From contig JAANDG010000512.1 of NCBI GenBank assembly GCA_036852015.1, forward strand, positions 1-64,000: DNA of 64,000 bases, written 5' to 3'. The notes beneath the pieces were generated by a model, which was not told the origin of the DNA, did not search any database, and saw only the letters and a list, made by a program, of their open reading frames with translations. A program made the position numbers and the translations under genes. The DNA comes from Pelodera strongyloides. Lineage: Eukaryota > Nematoda > Chromadorea > Rhabditida > Rhabditidae. This document shows, one piece after another, positions 57,576 to 64,000 of the stretch; position 1 is the first letter of the stretch; each line of letters begins with the position of its first letter.

Positions 57576-60229
57576 ATGAAGGAAAGAAAATTAAGCTAAT
57601 TTCAGCACGCTACATGGGCAAAAAGTTGTACCATTTCATCGAAACCTCGGTTCATCTCCAGTTCGTCAGTGAGTCCTATTTTTTTTTCCTTTTCCCTTTT
57701 TTAAAATTTTAATGGGTATTAAATTAAAGCGAAATACCGGCCGGTTTTTTGAAACGCATTGCGTATACCTGTTTTCTTATGCAGCATATGCAAACATTAG
57801 AATAAAAACTAGACCACAATTAGACGCCACGTTGCATAAATGCATAGGAATGCAAGTACTTGAGATGCGTTTCAAAAACCAGCCGGTATTTCGCTCTGTG
57901 AGTTCTAGGCTTCAAGCAATGCGGTTTTCACAGTAATATTTCTGAAATTCCAGACATTATGTACAAATAAATTGAGGAAAACTATTTTTTCTCGTGGGCC
58001 TTTTAACAAAGACCCTTTTCAGGATGCGTACTGGACTGCGTTCGTTACACAGACGGTCGACGACCGAATAATCCGTTCCGTATCTTGAACGTTATCGAGG
58101 ATCTACTTTTTGAGGCGATGTGGGTTTTTATTTACCCCTCAGCAGCTGTCTTTTGTCCCGGATGGACTAGTGGTTAGCGCAGCCAACTCTCAATTCAGAG
58201 GTCGTGGGTTCGGTCCCAGCTGGCTAAGATAGTCTTTCTTCAACTGCGTTTTAATAATAAATCTTAATAAATCTTTTTCGCTACAAGAGCGTGTACCGTT
58301 ATTCAAGGGGGTTCAAGTTCAAATGTTGCTTATGAAATGTTCCGCAGAGGTCCTGAGCAGTAGGCGATGAGTTCCAGATGACAAATTGCTCGACATCTTC
58401 GGGCTAGGGCCAGGAGGGAGCGCACATGATTCCGTCGCCGGGTGGTGGTTTCAAAGTTGTCACGGGCGTTTTGATCCGGATGGCATTGCAACTGCATTCC
58501 CATGTATCATATGCGATTACTATAATTAGTTAAAGCGAAATACCAGCCGGTTTTTGAAACGCATCTCAAATATCAACATTCTTATGAAGTTATGCTAAAA
58601 GGGTTCTACTTTTTATTCTAATTTTTGCTCATTTGCGTATGCTGCGTAAGAAAACAGGTGTGCGCAATGCGTTTCAAAAACCGGCCGGTATTTTGCTGTA
58701 AAAAATGGCACTTTATCGCGCAGTGATTTGCATACACGACATTGGAAAGACATACGTTTCAAAAACAGACTTACATTATAAATATCACCCTCACTCTAAT
58801 TTAGGAAGGAACTGCGTCGCGGGCGTATGAGGATCAGAACTGCCGAAGAAGTTGAAGCCTTGCGCAGGTGCGAAGCCGTTCTGGCTACGGTGCCGCACCA
58901 ATCTGGCTCCGCTAAAACGACAAAGAAGTCTCGCGTTAAAAATGAAACCACAGAGGATAGCGATAAAAAATCGCCCGAAGATGGGGACGTACCCCCACGG
59001 TTGTCCCGAGAAAACTGGGAAGATGAAAATGTGGGAACTCTAGAAGAAGACGCTAACCTCCAAGATGCGGACTTAATTTTTACCAACGTTAAAGAGGAAC
59101 CACAGGAGGTTGAGGATGAGAGTGAGCTTTTCACGGCCGGACCTTCTGAGGTTGCCTTAGAGGATAAGGGCTTTAAGGTCTCTCCTAAGAAGTCCCTTAA
59201 GAAGTCCCCCAAGGAAACAACGAACCAATGTGACGAAGTGCGGAGGAGCAATGCGGTACGAGTGAGTTTTTTTTAATATTTGCTTTTTAAACTGCGTCAA
59301 ACAATGATTATACACCCTTACACGCACCCCTGGCGCACGCGTTGCTCAGAATTGTGCGCCCACTCCCCCGCGGCGAGCCGTTTTTTTTTGCACAGCGCAG
59401 AGCAATAGCGGAGTATCAGAAATGAGGGCGGGGGTAGGAGAAGTAGGAGGAGGGATACTGTAATATATTCCACTTAATGAAAACTGGCTAGCACTGGAAA
59501 AATGACCATATACATAATACATACGTGAGTCCTTTACTGACTCCGTGAGGATATTGTATATAGTCTATGGCCCATAGATCATCGATGCATGATAAATAAA
59601 TAAAACTATACGTTTTTTTTTATTAACAACTACATTACAACAAAAATACATCACGTTATATGTAAATAAAATATGGTATCTTAGGGTCACCTTTTGAGAT
59701 GTGTTAATTGCATATCCTCAATAAACCTTTATATATTAAAGGGAATGTCAAGCCGGTTTTTGATGTTGGGCTCAAAAAAAGCTTATGTTTTGAAGGCAAG
59801 GAAAGTGAAAATAAAAATAAACAAAAACTTTCATCTAAGAAGAAAAACTATTTCAAACCCCTCCAAAAAAACTCCTTCAATATGGGATTCTGGTCATTTG
59901 GACAAAATCAGAACTATTCTCTGTCCGCAGGACCGTTTGCTGTTAGACAGCAAAGAAAAAGAGGAGGGCGCGAGAGAAATTTTGTAAACTACGGTATTTG
60001 TGACAGCGTGTTATAGAATATCTGTGAATCAGGCTTGACATTCGCTTTAAAGAAATATATAGAGTAACGAAATTCTCCAACATATTGACTACTTCAGGTT
60101 GGCACCAAGTTGAACAAGAAAACTGCCAAAACAAGCCAAAGTGACAATAAGGAAGCCGCTGAAGATGTGAAACCGGACCTGCGAGAATTGCGAAAAGGTA
60201 CACGGAAGAGCAAGTGGCGTAAGTCTTAG
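52957..60229 (+). CDS. Uncharacterised, probably nuclear protein (655 aa)
   Basis: Thirteen exons join without a phase conflict: 52957-53100, 53466-53666, 53874-54020, 54303-54419, 54771-54908, 55386-55526, 55699-55773, 57004-57184, 57435-57509, 57606-57668, 58023-58119, 58805-59261, 60098-60229. The N-terminus MSSLHFHEEAVFPSRPITKR leads to a Pro/Ser-rich stretch (STPSLPPPAKLPRF). A folded-looking part follows (EYRLIIATSYYDPKKIFIGN; NATKVRNSVDRLKGDLRILV), then an acidic linker (DEDTSDIMHVEDLLPHDEAG). Next is a conserved-looking region with GEVTYWHHLTCER, KKLYHFIETSVHLQFV and NPFRILNVIEDLLFEAM-KE. The C-terminus alternates acidic and Lys-rich patches (SPKKSLKKSPKE) and ends KGTRKSKWRKS, suggestive of nuclear targeting. 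An exon between 55773 and 57004 may be missing. A GTCAGG donor after 54419 is unusual. I do not recognise the family. Confidence 0.65.
53672..53854. mobile_element. Family-1 TTAA MITE filling a 207-nt intron
   Basis: TTAAAGCGCTATAATATCCG at the left and AAACCAGCTATCGTCCCACT-TTAA at the right. The host intron is 53667-53873, so the element takes up 183 of 207 nt, leaving five bases at the donor and 19 at the acceptor. Confidence 0.85.
54214..54262. repeat. (CT)n microsatellite
   Basis: Runs of T then CT, 40 nt upstream of the acceptor at 54302. Confidence 0.9.
55319..55368. mobile_element. Family-1 MITE right end
   Basis: CAACGTCCAGCATAC...GTTATACCGCTTTAA ends 15 nt before the acceptor of exon 55386. 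The left end is not found. Confidence 0.6.
55555..55582. repeat. (CT)n microsatellite
   Basis: About 14 CT repeats in the intron after 55526. Confidence 0.85.
55648..55682. mobile_element. Family-1 MITE right end
   Basis: AAAAAATCGGCTGTTATACC-GCTTTAA ends 14 nt before the acceptor of exon 55699. Confidence 0.6.
56681..56817. mobile_element. Palindromic MITE (family 4, copy 2)
   Basis: ACCTAGTTTGGGAAATTTGG and CAAATTTCCCAAAGTAGG bracket 137 bp with the same GCCGCAAGCTTCGGACGGGC centre as copy 1 at 31877. Confidence 0.78.
57270..57399. mobile_element. CNG-TSD MITE (family 3, copy 3)
   Basis: AGGCCATATTGACCACTCC and GAGTGGTGAATATGGCCT, flanked by CAG on both sides (57267-57269, 57400-57402). 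It ends 35 bp before the acceptor of exon 57435. Confidence 0.88.
57512..57576. repeat. (GA)n microsatellite
   Basis: Imperfect GA repeat in the intron after 57509. Confidence 0.9.
57724..57895. mobile_element. Family-1 TTAA MITE fused to a family-5 half copy
   Basis: TTAAAGCGAAATACCGGCCG at the left and AAACCAGCCGGTATTTCGCT at the right. Instead of TTAA, the right end runs straight into CTGTGAGTTCTAGGC..., the right half of the family-5 foldback (to about 58005). Confidence 0.82.
58156..58232 (+). repeat. tRNA-like relic in an intron
   Basis: GGACTAGTGGTTAGCGCAGCC (A-box/D-arm) and GGTCGTGGGTTCGGTCCCAGC (B-box and T-arm) at normal tRNA spacing. The anticodon stem CTCT/AGAG encloses CAATTC, and acceptor stem pairing is poor. 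A tail resembling 24375-24425 (AATAAATCTTTT...ATTCAAGGGGGTTCAA) follows, which suggests a SINE. Confidence 0.55.
58530..58700. mobile_element. Family-1 TTAA MITE
   Basis: TTAAAGCGAAATACCAGCCG and AAACCGGCCGGTATTTTGCT bracket about 170 bp in the intron before exon 58805. Confidence 0.87.
59736..60050. mobile_element. Family-1-related TTAA MITE
   Basis: TTAAAGGGAATGTCAAGCCG at the left and GGCTTGACATTCGCTTTAA at the right, 315 bp. It lies in the last intron of the 655-aa gene and contains an open stretch without coding features. Confidence 0.72.
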
Positions 60230-60387
60230 GGCGTAAGTATAAGGCGTAAGTCTACGGCGTAAGTCCTTAGTCATCCTAGATCACCTGTTATTGGTCAAGT
60301 CGAGTGTCGTTAAATGGTTTACTGCAAAAAATCACTGCATTGAAGTTTCGTAAACCTAGGCAAGGCGCAAGGCGTAAAGTTCTCAAC

Positions 60388-60411
60388 TTAGGCTTAGGTT
60401 TAGGCATAGGC
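60388..60411 (+). repeat. Short interstitial telomere-like repeat
   Basis: Four hexamers read TTAGGC, TTAGGT, TTAGGC, ATAGGC. TTAGGC is the nematode telomere unit. Too short and imperfect to be more than suggestive. Confidence 0.4.
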
Positions 60412-60714
60412 AGAAGGCAGAAGCGTATGCCTATTTCAGATGTTGAAATTTAGATTTATGTTCATCTAATTTAGTATTAATTAGCGTTGTTGATCTTTCT
60501 TGTTTTTGCCGATTTTTTCTTTGACTTTTTTTTTACATATTGACCCACATTTTGCCTTACTGTGCTTCAACTTAAATGTACTGTAATTATTGTACCGTTG
60601 ATATTCATTATAATGATACGGAGTAAATTCTTGTCAGATGTATTTTCTTTGTCGTGTTATTTCACATAAATAAATATCTTGCGCCGTAATTGGATGCTCC
60701 TTCTATTCAAGGGT

Positions 60715-61720
60715 AGTACAGCACCGTAGTACAGTGGTAAGTGTTCGAGTTCTCAGCTTACCGACGAAGGTTCAAACTCTTCAGTGGTAGTTGTTCTTTT
60801 TATGTTTTTATTTTCAAGACTAACTGAAATTAGTACTACTTCACTGACAACCAGTATCCCTAAATAGGGGTACCCGTAGCACAGTGGTAAGTGTTCGAGT
60901 TCTCAGCTTGCCGACGAAGGTTCAAACTCTTCAGTGGTAGTAACTATCAGTTGTTGTTTTTATTTTCAAGACGAACTGAAATTAGTACTACTTCCTGATA
61001 ACCACTATCACTAAACAGGGGTACCCGTAGCACAGTGGTAAGAGTTTGAGTTCTCAGCTTACCGACGAAGGTTCAAACTCTTCGGTGGTAGTAAGTATCA
61101 GTTGTTCTTTTTATGTTTTTATTTTCAAGACTAACTGAAATTAGTACTACTTCACTGATAACCAGTATCCCTAAATAGGGGTACCCGTAGCACAGTGGTA
61201 AGTGTTCGAGTTCTCAGCTTACCGACGAAGGTTCAAACTCTTCAGTGGTAGTTGTTCTTTTTATGTTTTTATTTTCAAGACTAACTGAAATTAGTACTAC
61301 TTCACTGACAACCAGTATCCCTAAATAGGGGTACCCGTAGCACAGTGGTAAGTGTTCGAGTTCTCAGCTTGCCGACGAAGGTTCAAACTCTTCAGTGGTA
61401 GTAACTATCAGTTGTTGTTTTTATTTTCAAGACGAACTGAAATTAGTACTACTTCCTGATAACCACTATCACTAAACAGGGGTACCCGTAGCACAGTGGT
61501 AAGAGTTTGAGTTCTCAGCTTACCGACGAAGGTTCAAACTCTTCGGTGGTAGTAAGTATCAGTTGTTCTTTTTATGTTTTTATTTTCAAGACTAACTGAA
61601 ATTAGTACTACTTCACTGATAACCAGTATCCCTAAATAGGGGTACCCGTAGCACAGTGGTAAGTGTTCGAGTTCTCAGCTTGCCGACGAAGGTTCAAACT
61701 TTTCAGTGGTAGCAACTATC
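60715..61720 (+). repeat. Tandem array of seven tRNA-like units
   Basis: ACAGTGGTAA recurs at 60731, 60881, 61032, 61192, 61342, 61493 and 61653. Spacings are 150, 151, 160, 150, 151 and 160. Each unit has CCGTAGCACAGTGGTAAG (A-box-like), then CGACGAAGGTTCAAACTCTTC (B-box within a T-arm whose GAAGG/TCTTC stem pairs around a 7-nt loop), then a shared spacer with AACTGAAATTAGTACTACTTC. The order is A-B-C-A-B-C-B, so a 461-bp higher-order unit was duplicated. No anticodon stem or acceptor stem folds normally, so these are tRNA-derived repeats rather than tRNA genes. Confidence 0.85.
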
Positions 61721-61917
61721 AGTTGTTCTTTTTATTTTCAAGACTAACTGAAATTAGTACTACTTCACTGTGATAACCACTATTTTTGACGGTTGACGGT
61801 GACTAACGGACGACGGTATTCGAGAAAATTTGGTCACTATGTGGGCCCAAAATGGTTGGGCACACGAAAAACCAGGAAAAATGTTTAAAAAGGCAAGGAC
61901 CCTTTTACAAATGTTTA

Positions 61918-62949
61918 TTAATTTTTCGATGGTGTTGCTGTTGTTGGACTCTGCCATGTGCCTTTCTTTACCGATCCTGTCTTAGTTCCTTGACCATTAG
62001 AATGGCCACCATTACCATTGGTACCGTTGGTACTAGGACCCTGATGGGAACCGGAATTGGTACCGGTTGGCTGGGAATGGTTACCCTGGGGATTGAGTCC
62101 TCGCATGCGTTCAGCGGGCGGTGGCACCCGCCGGAGAAGAAGTGGGTTGATTGGGTCCATATCTGAAAGAAGTGAAGATAAATAACTAGATCGAGCCGCG
62201 CTCATTCCGCGCTCGTCCAGAAGTGCCTCACAGGTTCACCGCAGCAACAATGATTGTACACCCTTCCACGCGCACCCCTGGCGCACGCGTTGCTGCGCCC
62301 ACTCCGCGCGGCGAGTCGCTTTTTGCACCGCGCAGCGCAAAAGCGGAGTATCAGAAATGAGGGAGGGAGTAGGCGAAGGGTCACAGGAATAGATTCCACT
62401 TAATGAAAACTATACATATTCTGTGCTAACCTATCGTGAATTCCGTCGACGTGTCCTTGAACCCGATATTCTGCTTACTTCGGCCCTTTTTGACACGAAG
62501 TATCGGTTTTACGTTGTCATGCTTGATAAGCACGTCAGGCTGCCGGTTTAGAATTTCTTGCCTGAAATAGGGTGTGAGAAATTAGGCGTATTAGTTTTCA
62601 CAGCTTCACCTATAAAGTGGAGCACCGTGTTTTGATTGTGGCTCGCGCGCTATAATATGGCGCTTAGTTGACGCACGATTTTTTGTGACGTCACTAGAAT
62701 GAACAACGAGAGTGACATTTACGCTAACACAGCGCATTTTGGGCGTACCCGAGTTATACCTGCATATTTCGACAACGTCGTCGGCCATGCGCGGGTCAAG
62801 TTCCTGCTGCTTGTCGGCCATGAGGGCGGCCCGGACAAGCGGGCCCGCCTCCAGGGCGTCAGCGGGCCTCTCGATTACCAGCGATACCTATATTTTAATT
62901 GTCTTAGACTTTGGAACTCAGTTACTCATGGATAGGCCTACTCACGGAA

Positions 62950-62981
<32 letters not shown>

Positions 62982-63853
62982 AGGGAGAGAGATAGAGAGA
63001 GAGAGAATAAGGAAGAGAGAAATTAGAGAGGAAGAGGGAGAGAGGAAACATAAGGGGGAGAGATGAAGAGACCAAGGAAAAACCACATAATCACTCACGA
63101 ATCCTCGGTCTCCTAGAGCGTTGGTGATCATCGTTCCGCACTCCTTATTGTTAGCGACGGGCTTATCGTCAACGGCCAGAATCGCATCGCCGACGAGCAG
63201 CGTTCGCTTAGCGACGCAGAAGAAGCCGTTGTCGGTTGACGTGACGTAGACCTAAAGGGCAGCATATACATACAAGTACGGTCGTAAAAACTTTGATGAC
63301 CTAAAGAACTGGTGGACGTGACGTAAACCATGTATTTCTACATATAGAGTATGCCTGTACGCACCAAGTGTATGGCGAGCTTTTGAGAGAAATCGAATAA
63401 GTACCCTTGAATAAAGGGGCACGCCCTAGTGGCGTAAAATACCGGCATTGATTAGTACCTTTGAATTATACGTTTTTATCTTCATGCCGACTGAACTCTG
63501 TGGGAGCAGCATCATATATCCTTGCAAGTAGTTGAAGATCGAACCCTGAATACATAACATACGGTCATCATAAAAAAGAAAAAAAGACGGAGGAACACAG
63601 AAACAGAGAGAGAGACAGAGAGAGAGAAGAGAACGAGAGAGATATTGAGAGAGAAGAGAGCGAGAGAGAAGAGAGCGAGAGAGATATTGAGAGAGAATGA
63701 GAGAGAGAAAGCGGGGGGTAGAGGAGAAAGAGAAGCGAGCGAGGAGGATATTAGTAAATTAGTTTCCACCTGTATTTCGATAACTGGCGGGATCTTCGGC
63801 GAGTTTGGAGGCAGCGTTTCCGTGTACTTCATACGCTTGATCACCAGTTTAAC
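61918..63853 (-). CDS. PDZ-domain protein, 3' part (5' end beyond window)
   Basis: Six exons (63853-63770, 63545-63459, 63251-63099, 62887-62760, 62561-62431, 62162-61918) join in phase; 275 residues are visible. The PDZ domain spans the second to fourth exons: SSVGMKIKTYNSKVYVT, VGDAILAVDDKPVANNKECG, a MITNALGDRG helix and VSLVIERP. The region before it reads VKLVIKRMKYTETLPPNSPK. After the domain comes a helical segment (ALMADKQQELDPRMADDVVE), a basic part (VKKGRSKQNIGFKDTSTEFT) and a Gln/Asn/Gly/Thr-rich tail ending TPSKN. The domain resembles the nematode-expanded single-PDZ proteins with an ERP ending, but the ortholog is not identified. The start lies to the right of the window; introns contain GA repeats (CT in the sense strand). 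Confidence 0.82.
62945..63045. repeat. (GA)n microsatellite
   Basis: Imperfect GA/GGGAGA repeat in a PDZ-gene intron. Confidence 0.92.
63600..63745. repeat. (GA)n/GAGAGC repeat
   Basis: Purine-rich repeat including three GAGAGAGAAGAGAGC-like units in a PDZ-gene intron. Confidence 0.9.
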
Positions 63854-63869
63854 CTGTAAGAAAGAGGAA

Positions 63870-64000
63870 AGTAAGTTCTCACAACCTCTCCCCCTTCTCT
63901 CCCTTTCTCCCCTCTCACCCTCTCTCTCTCTCCCTCTCTTCCCCTCTCCCTCTCTCCCTCTCCTCCCTGTCTGTATTCATATTCTCTCTCTCTCTCCCTC
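63870..64000. repeat. CT-rich simple sequence at window edge
   Basis: Pyrimidine tract CCCTCTC/CTCTCTC to the end of the window. No exon in it. Confidence 0.85.

Noticed and set aside
60715..61720. CRISPR-like array or functional tRNA cluster
   Set aside because: Units are about 150-160 bp, spacers are also repeated, the host is a nematode, and no unit folds into a cloverleaf with a usable anticodon stem.

Overview
This 64-kb window is nuclear DNA from a nematode, most likely a rhabditid-type worm. Protein-coding genes are cut into many short exons whose 3' splice sites are TTTCAG/TTTTAG. Several start codons lie 1-11 nt after an isolated TTTCAG, which is how spliced-leader trans-splicing acceptors look. 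The reconstructed proteins are animal housekeeping factors. Introns run to several hundred bases and are full of short inverted-repeat elements, so this does not look like C. elegans itself. All gene models below were built by hand from reading frame, splice consensus and phase; no alignment was run.

Left third (1-18 kb): repeat-rich and gene-poor. It holds a ~0.9-kb foldback repeat, a duplicated module with a minus-strand exon family (3.6-5.3 kb), a triple tandem repeat (6.0-6.7 kb), two weak plus-strand gene models (7.6-8.5 and 10.4-13.2 kb), and a minus-strand gene (14.2-15.9 kb) encoding GIGHGAYP-type repeats that end in a histidine-rich tail. Two textbook MITEs (hAT-like with 8-bp TSD; Harbinger-like with TTA TSD) follow.

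Middle (18-44 kb): six confident or probable genes. Plus strand: MAK16 (18.0-23.0 kb) and the ZNF622/Rei1 homologue (24.0-29.1 kb), both 60S ribosome biogenesis factors. Minus strand: a small Gly-rich protein (30.1-30.6 kb), a WRAP53/TCAB1 WD40 homologue (31.3-38.8 kb) and, just upstream of it in the same orientation, a TMEM126-like mitochondrial membrane protein (39.2-41.5 kb). Divergent from these is the SR splicing factor SRSF1/rsp-3 (42.7-43.8 kb). A 0.94-kb nested transposon lies between TMEM126 and SRSF1.

Right third (44-64 kb): a riboflavin transporter (SLC52/RFT family, 47.1-51.4 kb), a 13-exon gene for an unrecognised, probably nuclear 655-aa protein (53.0-60.2 kb), and the 3' part of a convergent PDZ-domain gene that runs off the right edge (61.9-63.9 kb). 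Between these two is a tandem array of seven tRNA-like units organised as a 461-bp higher-order repeat.

The most unusual signal is a family of TTAA-flanked palindromic MITEs (ends AGCG...CGCT). It occurs in introns of at least five genes on both strands, and its end repeatedly lies 14-18 nt upstream of a 3' splice site. One 207-nt intron consists almost wholly of one copy, so an introner-like origin of introns is worth testing.
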